Below are positions 8,371-15,335 of a stretch of DNA of 21,980 bases, piece after piece. The position numbers and the translations under genes were made by a program. Origin of the DNA: an uncultured Clostridia bacterium (GTDB lineage Bacteria > Bacillota > Clostridia > Christensenellales > Borkfalkiaceae); the NCBI GenBank assembly GCA_959605945.1, contig CAUHGY010000026.1, positions 1 to 21,980 on the forward strand. The letters are read 5' to 3'. The notes below the pieces were generated by a model. It was given only the letters and a program-made list of their open reading frames with translations. It made no database searches and was not told where the DNA came from. Position 1 is the stretch's first letter, and each line of letters begins with the position of its first letter.

Positions 8371-8399
8371 TTGAAATATTTTTAAAAAAATTGTAAAAT
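8371..8399 (+). promoter_or_regulatory. Probable sigma-A promoter of the DeoR-family regulator
   Basis: TTGAAA (8371–8376) and TAAAAT (8394–8399) are separated by 17 bases, giving a start near 8406 and a leader of about 33 bases. A weaker alternative, TTGATT (8317–8322) and TAAAAT (8341–8346) with 18 bases between, overlaps the GATTAAT copies and would allow direct autorepression. The DNA is so AT-rich that chance -10 boxes are common. Confidence 0.55.
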
Positions 8400-8438
8400 A
8401 CATTTGTACTTATCCTGTCATAAAAGGAGAATAATGAA

Positions 8439-9194
8439 ATGTTTATTTCAGAAAAAGAGCAGGAGATTTTGAATTTTCTGTCCAATAAAAACGGTTCGGC
8501 CACTATCAGTGAAATAAAGGGAAAAATTTTTTTAAGCGAACCGTCTGTCAGAAGATATCTGAATTCGCTTGCAAAAAAACAACTTATCGTCAGAACTCAC
8601 GGCGGAGCAATAATGAATTACAACAATTCCGCTAATTCCAACGATATTCCGATTTATATTCGCATATCTTATATGTCGGACGAAAAGAAAAAAATAGCCA
8701 TGCAGGCCTCCAAACTTCTTTTCAACGGAGCAAAAATTTTTCTTGACACTTCAAGCTCTGCCTTTCATATTCTGCCCTATCTTAAAAACTATTCTGATCT
8801 TCTCGTCATAACAAACAACTTAAAAACGGCAATAGCCGCCACGGAAATTAACATAAAAACCATCTGTCTCGGCGGCGACGTTTCTCAGGCAAACATTTCC
8901 TGCAACGGGTACGACACCATAGAGATGCTTTCAAAATACAACGCGGATATCCTTTTCTTTTCGTGCGACGCACTCAGCGAAAACGGACTTTTGACCGATA
9001 AATCGAAAGAAATGAGCTATACGCGAGAACAATATATAAAAAACGCCGGAATAAAAGTGCTGATGATAGACAACACCAAACTCTACAAAAAAGAATGGTA
9101 TACAATTTGTTCGTTAAAAGATATAGATTACTGTTTCTGCGACATTCCGCTTCCGGAAAGTATTTCTCAAATGGTCAAAACGACCGTTGAATGA
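8439..9194 (+). CDS. DeoR-family transcriptional regulator
   Basis: This 251-residue protein is probably the local regulator of the divergent sugar operon. The N-terminus is a DeoR-type winged helix-turn-helix (about 4–57), including 'ATISEIKGKI' and 'SEPSVRRYLNSLAKKQLIVR', ending in the family's 'RTHGGAI'. From about residue 75 it has the DeoR C-terminal sensor domain: 'GAKIFLDTSSSAFHILPYL', 'LLVITNNLKTAIA', 'ICLGGDV', 'LSENGLLTD' and 'VLMIDNTKLYKKEW'. Family members usually respond to phosphorylated sugars, so a downstream kinase product of the imported sugar is a reasonable inducer; that is inference. AAGGAGA lies eight bases before the ATG. An ATG five bases upstream is out of frame and too close to the ribosome binding site. 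The gene ends before a bidirectional terminator. Confidence 0.9.
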   Translation: MFISEKEQEILNFLSNKNGSATISEIKGKIFLSEPSVRRYLNSLAKKQLIVRTHGGAIMNYNNSANSNDIPIYIRISYMSDEKKKIAMQASKLLFNGAKIFLDTSSSAFHILPYLKNYSDLLVITNNLKTAIAATEINIKTICLGGDVSQANISCNGYDTIEMLSKYNADILFFSCDALSENGLLTDKSKEMSYTREQYIKNAGIKVLMIDNTKLYKKEWYTICSLKDIDYCFCDIPLPESISQMVKTTVE

Positions 9195-9235
9195 TTTTAA
9201 AAATTACACGTTAAAAAAACGCAGCGCCAAAAAAC

Positions 9236-9277
9236 AAAACACCTGTCTCCGAAAAGCACGGAAAGACAGGTGTTTTT
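9236..9277. terminator. Bidirectional intrinsic terminator between the DeoR-family gene and spoIVA
   Basis: AAAACACCTGTCT (9236–9248) pairs perfectly with AGACAGGTGTTTT (9264–9276), and CCG/CGG extends the stem inward (9249–9251 with 9259–9261). T-runs follow on both strands (TTTTT at 9273–9277 on plus; TTTTGTTTTTT on minus). It lies between two convergent genes and can end both transcripts. Confidence 0.92.
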
Positions 9278-9294
9278 AAGTTGTTTTTTTATTA

Positions 9295-10773
9295 TCAAAG
9301 AAGAATGCAGATAATGCCGCCCTTGTTTTCATTGACTATTTTAGTCAGAGTTTTTCTTATTTTGCCCTGGGCTTCTTTGGGCATTGCGACCAATTTGCTG
9401 GATAAACCTTCATTTACCAGATCATGCAGAGATTTGCCGAACATATTTGTTTCCCATATACCTGCGGGATTATCCTCAAACTGTCCCATGAGATAGTTTA
9501 TCAGGTCTTCACCTTGCTTTTCTGTGCCGACTATGGGCGCCACTTCGGTCGCGACGTCAACTTTCATGATATGCAGACTGGGTGCGGACGCTTTTAGTTT
9601 GACCCCGAATTTCCCTCCCTGTTTGACAAGAACGGGTTCTTCAAGATTCATTTCTTCAAGCGTGGGAAGCACGACGCCGTAACCGTTCTCTTCTGCCTCT
9701 TTAAGCGCGTCTTTTACCTTTGCGTAATGGCGTTTGGAGTCGGCAAACGATTTAATGAAAGTCATAAGTTCATAATCGTCGTTGATCTCGTCGCCGCATT
9801 CGTCCGAAAGAACTTTATAAAACAATCCTTCTTTTGCCGTCATGTTAAATTCGGTTATTCCTTCGCCGAGTTTAAGCTCTGCAAGTTCGGGCCTGTTGAA
9901 TTTGTCGTTGTTTTCAAAAACGTCGCCGATCCGGTCAAAGTCTCTCATTTTTACGACGTTGGCGGAAGCTGCCTTGATATTATCCAGCATTTCGGAAATG
10001 ATTGCGCTTTCCGCAGGCAAAGCGTTCATCCACTTGGGAATATTAATGTTGAAATTATACATGGGGAATTCCAACAAAACTTTTTCCATGATTGCGCTTA
10101 TATCGTCGCTGCCGAGAGCCGATACATTCATGCACAACACGGGAACGCCATATTTTTCTTCCATTTTTGCCGATAACTTGACTGCGGGATCAGAAGCGGG
10201 AGCGCTGCTGTTAAGCACAATGACGAAAGGTTTTTTGAGCGATTTCAGCTCGCCGACAACGCGTTCTTCGGCGGAAACGTAACTGCTTCTCGGAATTTCT
10301 CCGAAACTTCCGTCTGCCGTTACGACTATACCTATTGTAGAATATTCTTTTATAACTTTTTCAGTCCCTATTTCGGCAGCCTTTTCAAAGGGAATCATTT
10401 CGTCGCTCCACGGCGTCTGAACAAGACGCGGCTTGGAGTTTTCTTCGTGCCCGACGGCACCGTCCACAAGATAGCCTACGCAATCGACAAGCCTCACGTT
10501 TGCGGTGGCTTTATTTTTGAATTGAACCTTGACAGCGTTTGCAGGAACAAATTTAGGCTGCGTGGTCATTATAGTTTTTCCGTCCGCCGATTGCGGCATT
10601 TCATCAGTGGCAATCTGCTTCTGTAATTTATTGCTTATATTCGGCAGAACCATATTTTCCATAAACTTGCTTATGAATGTGGATTTGCCCGTTCTGACGG
10701 GACCCACTACCCCCACATATATATCCCCGCCGGTTCTCGTTGAAATATCTTTATAGATATCGTATTTTTCCAT
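9295..10773 (-). CDS. spoIVA: Stage IV sporulation protein A (spore coat basement ATPase)
   Basis: SpoIVA is made in the mother cell and polymerises on the forespore surface using ATP. It forms the base layer on which the coat is built and is also needed for cortex formation. The product has 492 residues, the same length as the Bacillus subtilis protein. Visible features are the start 'MEKYDIYKDISTRTGGDIYV', the Walker A loop GPVRTGKS (24–31), the 'VRLVDCVGYLVDGAVGHEE' segment around 93–111 corresponding to Walker B, and the conserved hydrophobic C-terminus 'GGIICILL'. The ATG has GGGAGG upstream. It follows plsY after a 129-base gap with its own candidate sigma-E promoter, and ends at a strong terminator, so it is probably monocistronic. 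Its presence says that the organism, or its recent ancestor, forms endospores. Confidence 0.97.
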   Translation of the reverse strand: MEKYDIYKDISTRTGGDIYVGVVGPVRTGKSTFISKFMENMVLPNISNKLQKQIATDEMPQSADGKTIMTTQPKFVPANAVKVQFKNKATANVRLVDCVGYLVDGAVGHEENSKPRLVQTPWSDEMIPFEKAAEIGTEKVIKEYSTIGIVVTADGSFGEIPRSSYVSAEERVVGELKSLKKPFVIVLNSSAPASDPAVKLSAKMEEKYGVPVLCMNVSALGSDDISAIMEKVLLEFPMYNFNINIPKWMNALPAESAIISEMLDNIKAASANVVKMRDFDRIGDVFENNDKFNRPELAELKLGEGITEFNMTAKEGLFYKVLSDECGDEINDDYELMTFIKSFADSKRHYAKVKDALKEAEENGYGVVLPTLEEMNLEEPVLVKQGGKFGVKLKASAPSLHIMKVDVATEVAPIVGTEKQGEDLINYLMGQFEDNPAGIWETNMFGKSLHDLVNEGLSSKLVAMPKEAQGKIRKTLTKIVNENKGGIICILL

Positions 10774-10800
10774 AAAAAACCTCCCACACGTTACACAAGT

Positions 10801-10828
10801 AATATATGAGAGGTTTTATTCCGTTATG
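10801..10828 (-). promoter_or_regulatory. Candidate sigma-E (mother-cell) promoter of spoIVA
   Basis: On the minus strand, CATAAC (10828–10823) and CATATATT (10808–10801) are spaced by 14 bases. The sigma-E pattern is roughly an ATA-containing -35 and CATACAAT at -10 with about 13–14 bases between. The -10 element matches seven of eight. The predicted start is about 20 bases before the ATG. No good sigma-A promoter is seen there. Timing by sigma-E is established for spoIVA in Bacillus. Confidence 0.45.
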
Positions 10829-10902
10829 AAAAATTTTCGATATTTTTTGAAAAACCTGTCGTTTCAAGAAAAAACTATGCTCTGCCGGGGCTCTTTTTTT
10901 AA

Positions 10903-11685
10903 TTAAATATCGCGATTCTGGTCCTTTTCAGCAGTTTTTTTCTTTTCCGCAGCTTTTTTGGCTTTCATTTTGACAACCATTTCCTTGATGGAAGTCGGAT
11001 GTTCATCGCCTGCCAACATCCTTTCGATATTTTTTCTGTGAGCAAACCATGTAAAACAGCAAATGGCAAGAATCAACAGGTTTGTCAGAATATAAAATGT
11101 TAAACAACTATCGAGCCTGTCTCCGCCGTAACGTAAAAACAAGCGTATGCTTCCGCTAATTGCGGGCGGCGTTATAGCTATAAAAGAGCCCATCGCCCCG
11201 AATTCGGTAAAATAAATAAAAACCAGCGCCGCAACAAGCGCCATGACGACAACCATAGCCCACTCCCAGCCGTTAACCGATTCGCAAACCGCCAGCACGC
11301 CTATGGTAGACGCGATGCCTTTCCCGCCTTTAAACTTATAAAAAACAGGATAAATATGCCCTAAAACAACCGAGAATCCGCTCAGATAAATTGCGAAGTC
11401 ACTGACGGCGAATTCCGTGCCGGAAAAATTGCCGTATCCGCGAAAAACAAAATAGGCAACAAGCGTAGGAACAGCGCCTTTGCTTATATCGAGAAAAAAT
11501 GTGAGCAAACCGAATTTCAACCCCAGATTTCTGCTCATATTCAGAGTGCCGGGATTGCCGCTGCCCACGTTTCTTATGTCGCTATTTTTCATTTTTGCTT
11601 TGGATATCAGTATTGCCCAGTTTATGTTACCGAACAGATAACTTCCGACTGCAAACACTGCCAGTAAAACAATTTTAAAAGTCAT
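10903..11685 (-). CDS. plsY: Acyl-phosphate:glycerol-3-phosphate acyltransferase PlsY
   Basis: PlsY moves the acyl group from acyl-phosphate to glycerol-3-phosphate, the first committed step of phospholipid synthesis, in the cytoplasmic membrane. Recognised motifs are GSGNPGTLN (41–49), LGHIYPV (108–114) and KFKGGKGIAST (117–127, substrate-binding loop). Hydrophobic segments are consistent with the usual multi-pass topology. At 260 residues it is longer than the typical 190–220. The extra part is mainly a charged Lys/Glu-rich cytoplasmic tail after about residue 222. The ATG lies inside the end of der (11-base overlap), so translation is coupled. It is the last gene of the long operon. Family assignment is firm; the tail's role is unknown. 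Confidence 0.95.
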   Translation of the reverse strand: MTFKIVLLAVFAVGSYLFGNINWAILISKAKMKNSDIRNVGSGNPGTLNMSRNLGLKFGLLTFFLDISKGAVPTLVAYFVFRGYGNFSGTEFAVSDFAIYLSGFSVVLGHIYPVFYKFKGGKGIASTIGVLAVCESVNGWEWAMVVVMALVAALVFIYFTEFGAMGSFIAITPPAISGSIRLFLRYGGDRLDSCLTFYILTNLLILAICCFTWFAHRKNIERMLAGDEHPTSIKEMVVKMKAKKAAEKKKTAEKDQNRDI

Positions 11686-12991
11686 CTTCTTTTTCTCTTA
11701 CGGAAAGTCTAATCGGCGTACCCGAAAAATCGAAAGCACGTCTGAGACAGTTTTCAAGATATCTTCTGTAAGAAAAATGCATGAGAGCCGCTTCGTTGAC
11801 AAAAAACACGAAATGCGGCGGATTAACTCCCGTCTGCGTCACATACATAATTTTCAGTCTTTTTCCGTTCACGGACGGCGGCTCGCTTGCTTTTACGCAA
11901 TCCAAAATAAGGTCGTTGAGCTGCCCTGTGGAAATTCTCCGCCCCGCATTTTCCAGCACTTTGTCGGCAAGATCCAGAATTTTATCCGTACGGAGACCGG
12001 TTTTAGCCGAAACGTAAACAGTCTTTACGTAATCCATGAATTTAAGCTGTTCGCTGACCATACGGTTAAATTCGTTCACGGTATTGGTGTCTTTCTCCAC
12101 CAAATCCCACTTATTCATGACTATAACCGAAGGTTTGCCCTGTTCATGAACATATCCGCAAATTTTAACATCCTGTTCGGTTATCCCCGCGCTTGCGTCT
12201 ATCATTACGGCGCACACATCCGCTCTGCGGATTGCGCCCAATGCGCGCAGCACGCTGTAATATTCGATGTCCTCTTCAACGCTGCGTTTTTTTCGGATTC
12301 CCGCTGTGTCGATAAGCATATAATTCTTGCCGTTATAGGCAAACGGCGTATCAACCGCATCACGCGTGGTTCCCGCTATATCCGAAACGATAGTGCGTTC
12401 AAAGCCCAGCAGTTTATTGCATAAACTCGACTTGCCGGCGTTCGGTTTGCCGACGACGGCAAGTTTTATATACTCGCTGTCGTCGGTATCTCCGAGATTA
12501 TCAAAATAAGAAACCGTTTCGTCAAGAAGTTCTCCTATTCCCGTACCGTGTTCTGCCGAAATGCCGAAGGGCTCGCCGAGCCCGAGATTATAAAATTCAT
12601 ATAATTTTTCGGCATTGTAGTTATCGAGTTTATTGACCGCAAGCACTACGGGTTTCCCCGATTTGCGAAGTTTTAACGCAATGTCTTCGTCTGCCGCGTT
12701 AAGCCCTGCTTTTACGTCGGTAAAAAATATTATAACATCCGCCGTGTCAATGGCAATCTCCGCCTGTTTCTGTATATGAACCCACATTTCGTCGGCAGAT
12801 TTCAGTTCCAGCCCGCCGGTATCGACAATGGAAAAGCGCCGGCCGCACCATTCTGCGTCGGCATAAAGCCTATCCCGCGTTACCCCGGGAATATTCTCCA
12901 CTATAGATATTTTTTTTCCGACGACCTTGTTGAAAAAAGTTGACTTTCCTACGTTAGGTCTGCCGACAATTGCTACAAGCGGTTTTGCCAC
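11675..12991 (-). CDS. der: Ribosome-assembly GTPase Der (EngA)
   Basis: Der is an essential GTPase with two tandem G domains that helps the large ribosomal subunit mature. The product has 438 residues, normal for the family. G domain 1 has GRPNVGKS (10–17), DTGG (57–60), NKLD (120–123) and a SAEHG loop (145–149). G domain 2 has GKPNAGKS (181–188), DTAG (228–231), NKWD (293–296) and SAK near 326. A KH-like domain follows from about 350. The start is a GTG, supported by AAGGA about seven bases upstream. It precedes plsY with an 11-base overlap and follows the small membrane-protein gene by 15 bases. The der–plsY–spoIVA neighbourhood is common in Clostridia. Confidence 0.97.
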   Translation of the reverse strand: MAKPLVAIVGRPNVGKSTFFNKVVGKKISIVENIPGVTRDRLYADAEWCGRRFSIVDTGGLELKSADEMWVHIQKQAEIAIDTADVIIFFTDVKAGLNAADEDIALKLRKSGKPVVLAVNKLDNYNAEKLYEFYNLGLGEPFGISAEHGTGIGELLDETVSYFDNLGDTDDSEYIKLAVVGKPNAGKSSLCNKLLGFERTIVSDIAGTTRDAVDTPFAYNGKNYMLIDTAGIRKKRSVEEDIEYYSVLRALGAIRRADVCAVMIDASAGITEQDVKICGYVHEQGKPSVIVMNKWDLVEKDTNTVNEFNRMVSEQLKFMDYVKTVYVSAKTGLRTDKILDLADKVLENAGRRISTGQLNDLILDCVKASEPPSVNGKRLKIMYVTQTGVNPPHFVFFVNEAALMHFSYRRYLENCLRRAFDFSGTPIRLSVREKEDDF

Positions 12992-13006
12992 AACAGTTTC
13001 CTTTAA

Positions 13007-13285
13007 TTAAAACCAGATAAGAATTATTCCTGCTATGAAGAGTCCTATTGCTATCCAATATATAATTTTATAAGTCTTGCTTTTTCCGGCCACAAAATTA
13101 TATGCGCTTATTCCGACGACTATTAATATCAGCACTTCTTTAATGGTATTGAGAATGCTGAAAAAAGCGCCTGTTATGTTTACGCCGACGATAGGCAAAA
13201 GATTGTTTATAACAATCAAAACCGCCACAATAATAAGCGCAATGAAGGAAAATAAGTTAAGAATGTTTTTGTTTGAGTTACCCAT
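13007..13285 (-). CDS. Small membrane protein of unknown function
   Basis: The 92-residue product is mostly hydrophobic, with three predicted membrane helices at about 11–30, 37–62 and 72–92. Short polar stretches lie between (NSNKN at the N-terminus, 'AGKSKTYK' before the last helix). The protein ends immediately after the third helix with 'ILIWF'. TAGGAGAT lies about ten bases before the ATG, a slightly long spacing. It sits between rluD (22-base gap) and der (15-base gap), inside the operon, so it is almost certainly translated. I do not recognise a family, and no catalytic or binding motif is visible. Confidence 0.8.
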   Translation of the reverse strand: MGNSNKNILNLFSFIALIIVAVLIVINNLLPIVGVNITGAFFSILNTIKEVLILIVVGISAYNFVAGKSKTYKIIYWIAIGLFIAGIILIWF

Positions 13286-13307
13286 ATAATTATATCTCCT
13301 ATAATTT

Positions 13308-14222
13308 TTATTGCTTTTTTATTCTGAGTTTTGACAGAATTTTTTGAAAATATTCAGGCAAAGGACTTTCAAACGACACCTCTTTCCCTGTTGCAGGATG
13401 AATGAACTGCAGTTTTGCGGCATGCAGCAACTGTCCTTCGAGCTTGAATTTAGAATTTTTAAAACCGTATTCCTTATCTCCCACCACGGGATGCCCGAGA
13501 TATTTGGCATGCACACGGATCTGGTGCGTTCTTCCCGTTTTCAAAGAAAACTCGCACAGAGTATATCCGTCATACCGCTTTATCACTTTATAGTCCGTCA
13601 CAGCTTTCCTTCCCGACGGCAGAACTGCCATTTTCGTTCTGTCTTTGGGATTGCGGCCTATAAACGTTTCAACCCTGCCCGAATCGTTTTTTATCTCTCC
13701 TTCGAGAAGGGCAAGATAAATTCTGCGGCAAGTTTTATTTTCCAACTGCTTAGCCAAAGCTATGTGCGCAGCGTCGTTTTTAGCGACGACCAACAGTCCT
13801 GAAGTGTTTTTATCTATTCTGTGAACTATGCCAGGCCTAATTACACCGTTGATTCCGGAAAGGTTATCCAGATGATACAAAAGCGCGTTCACCAACGTTG
13901 AACCGTTGGTACCGTTTCCGGCGTGCACAGTCATGCCCTGCGGCTTGTCTATAACCGCGAGATCATCGTCCTGATATACTATATTCAAAGGTATGTTTTC
14001 CGGAACGATATCGAGATTTTTGCAGTCCGGCACAACAAGTTCTATATCGTCGGAAACCTTTAATATCTTATTGCTTTTTGCAGGTTTACCGTTCACGGAA
14101 AGCAGGCCGCAGTCGCACAGATTTTTGATACGGGAACGCGTCATTCCCGTTCTTTCCGTCAGATATACGTCAGCCCTTTTTCCTCCGTCGCCTTCAGCTA
14201 TCGACAGCTTTATCTTTTCCAT
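13308..14222 (-). CDS. rluD: RluD-family 23S rRNA pseudouridine synthase
   Basis: This enzyme isomerises selected uridines to pseudouridine, probably in 23S rRNA. It has 304 residues from the chosen start. An S4 RNA-binding domain is at about 12–60 ('KRADVYL', 'SRIKNLCDCGLLSVNGK'). The catalytic domain has 'DDDLAVIDKPQGMTVHAG' and the signature HRIDKNTSGLL (134–144) with catalytic Asp137, then 'KTGRTHQIRVH' downstream. The frame can extend to a TTG at 14267, but those extra 15 residues lack similarity and lie inside lspA. The ATG at 14222 begins the normal 'MEKIKLSI' and overlaps lspA by 29 bases. The lspA–rluD order is well conserved in Firmicutes. Whether it is RluD itself or another RluA/C/D paralogue cannot be settled here. 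Confidence 0.9.
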   Translation of the reverse strand: MEKIKLSIAEGDGGKRADVYLTERTGMTRSRIKNLCDCGLLSVNGKPAKSNKILKVSDDIELVVPDCKNLDIVPENIPLNIVYQDDDLAVIDKPQGMTVHAGNGTNGSTLVNALLYHLDNLSGINGVIRPGIVHRIDKNTSGLLVVAKNDAAHIALAKQLENKTCRRIYLALLEGEIKNDSGRVETFIGRNPKDRTKMAVLPSGRKAVTDYKVIKRYDGYTLCEFSLKTGRTHQIRVHAKYLGHPVVGDKEYGFKNSKFKLEGQLLHAAKLQFIHPATGKEVSFESPLPEYFQKILSKLRIKKQ

Positions 14223-14760
14223 TTTTTCCGAACAGAGCGTTATGATCCAAAAACAGGTAATGAACAAGCAACATGATCACTCCGACAGTCATGAAAACAT
14301 CTGCCATGTTAAAAATGGGGAACCTGTATGAACCGAAAACAAAACTTATAAAATCCACGACGCAGCCGTAAGCCACTCTGTCAATAAAGTTTCCGACGGT
14401 GCCGCCCATTATAAATATCATCGACACTTTCAGCCATTCGTATCCTCTTTTATGCGCGTAAACATAAAAAAAGAAAAACGCGACAAGAGCTACTGCCGTA
14501 AGGACTTTAAAGAATATCTGCGCCCAGGAAGCATCCGATAAAAAGCTCCATGCAGCGCCGGTATTGTAAGTATATGAAAAATAGAAAAAATTCTCTATTA
14601 TCGTTATCCTTTCCTTACCGGATGACCAAACCTCCCCGCCGGCAAGCCGCACTACGAAATACGTTTTCGTTATCTGATCTATCAGTATGAAAGCGACGAA
14701 AAGAAGTATAGGATAAATATTATAAATCAGTCGTCTTCCGTCAACCCTAATTCTCTGCAT
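14194..14760 (-). CDS. lspA: Lipoprotein signal peptidase (signal peptidase II)
   Basis: LspA cuts signal peptides from prolipoproteins after lipidation, in the membrane; the two lipoproteins in this window would be clients. The product has 188 residues with four membrane helices (about 16–37, 84–101, 112–125, 155–172). The family blocks are 'NTGAAWSF' (66–73), 'GGTVGNFIDR' (119–128), VVDF with catalytic Asp136, and FNMAD with catalytic Asp154. GGAGG lies five bases before the ATG, which supports this start although it overlaps the preceding gene by 34 bases. There is a further 29-base overlap with rluD. It is slightly long because of extra residues at both ends. Confidence 0.96.
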   Translation of the reverse strand: MQRIRVDGRRLIYNIYPILLFVAFILIDQITKTYFVVRLAGGEVWSSGKERITIIENFFYFSYTYNTGAAWSFLSDASWAQIFFKVLTAVALVAFFFFYVYAHKRGYEWLKVSMIFIMGGTVGNFIDRVAYGCVVDFISFVFGSYRFPIFNMADVFMTVGVIMLLVHYLFLDHNALFGKNGKDKAVDS

Positions 14761-15317
14761 AGGTCCTCCAGTTTCAGTTCTCCCGGATTGAGCACTTCCT
14801 CCATATTGAATCCGGTTTTTTCTTCCGATGCAAAATATGCTTCTATTTTCTCTTTCGGATTAAAAACAGCCCGGCGTTCAGCCCTTTCAATCGCCGTATT
14901 TGCCGCACTTACAGTCATTTCAGGGCTTTCGCCGCTGTTTAAATGTTTATTCAATTCGGCAACTATCTCCGTCGCCTTGACTATTTCCGGATAGAGCGGA
15001 TATTTTTCAAGCAGATAATCGAAATAATGCCTCCATCTCTCGGAAAAATTTTTCAGTTGCTCAACGGTCAGATCATAACGCAGCCTTGCGTTCTCTTTAA
15101 GCTCTTCGGCTTTTTCTTCGGCGTCTTTAAGCGTCGAAAGAATGAGATTTTCTTTATCTTCATACATTCCGAGTTCGGCAGTAAGACGCTTGTTTTCGTC
15201 AAGAAGCAGGCTTATTCTGTTTTTTTGAGAAAGAAGTTTGCTTTCATATTCGGCGCTTACGCTGTTTATCAACTGCTCGACTTCTTCCCTTTTATATTTT
15301 TTCTTTGACAGATACAA
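14727..15317 (-). CDS. DivIVA-like coiled-coil protein
   Basis: This 196-residue, highly charged protein has predicted coiled coil over most of residues 8–110 ('LLLDENKRLTAELGMYEDKE', 'DAEEKAEELKENARLRYDLT'), the pattern of the DivIVA/GpsB family's second half. The C-terminal third is acidic. The classic N-terminal membrane-binding motif of DivIVA is not obvious. The start is a TTG, chosen because a strong AAGGAGAG lies at correct spacing and the next in-frame Met is at residue 51. Position supports the call: in many Firmicutes divIVA lies just before ileS, lspA and rluD. Here it precedes lspA, with ileS missing. It would act in cell division, polar organisation or septum-linked processes. 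Function inferred from coiled coil and synteny only. Confidence 0.7.
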   Translation of the reverse strand: MYLSKKKYKREEVEQLINSVSAEYESKLLSQKNRISLLLDENKRLTAELGMYEDKENLILSTLKDAEEKAEELKENARLRYDLTVEQLKNFSERWRHYFDYLLEKYPLYPEIVKATEIVAELNKHLNSGESPEMTVSAANTAIERAERRAVFNPKEKIEAYFASEEKTGFNMEEVLNPGELKLEDLCRELGLTEDD

Positions 15318-15335
15318 GAGTCTCTCCTTTACGCC

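Noticed and set aside
10868..10900. Possible terminator between plsY and spoIVA (GAGCCCCGGCAGAGC near T-rich DNA)
   Set aside because: The GAGC ends are direct, not inverted, repeats. Only a very short stem can form, so I do not call a terminator.
11777..12424. Open frame of 215 codons on the plus strand antisense to der
   Set aside because: It lies fully within der, whose motifs are all intact, and shows no protein-like pattern of its own.
14223..14267. Extended TTG start for rluD
   Set aside because: The added residues overlap lspA, have no family match, and the ATG at 14222 begins at the normal N-terminus.
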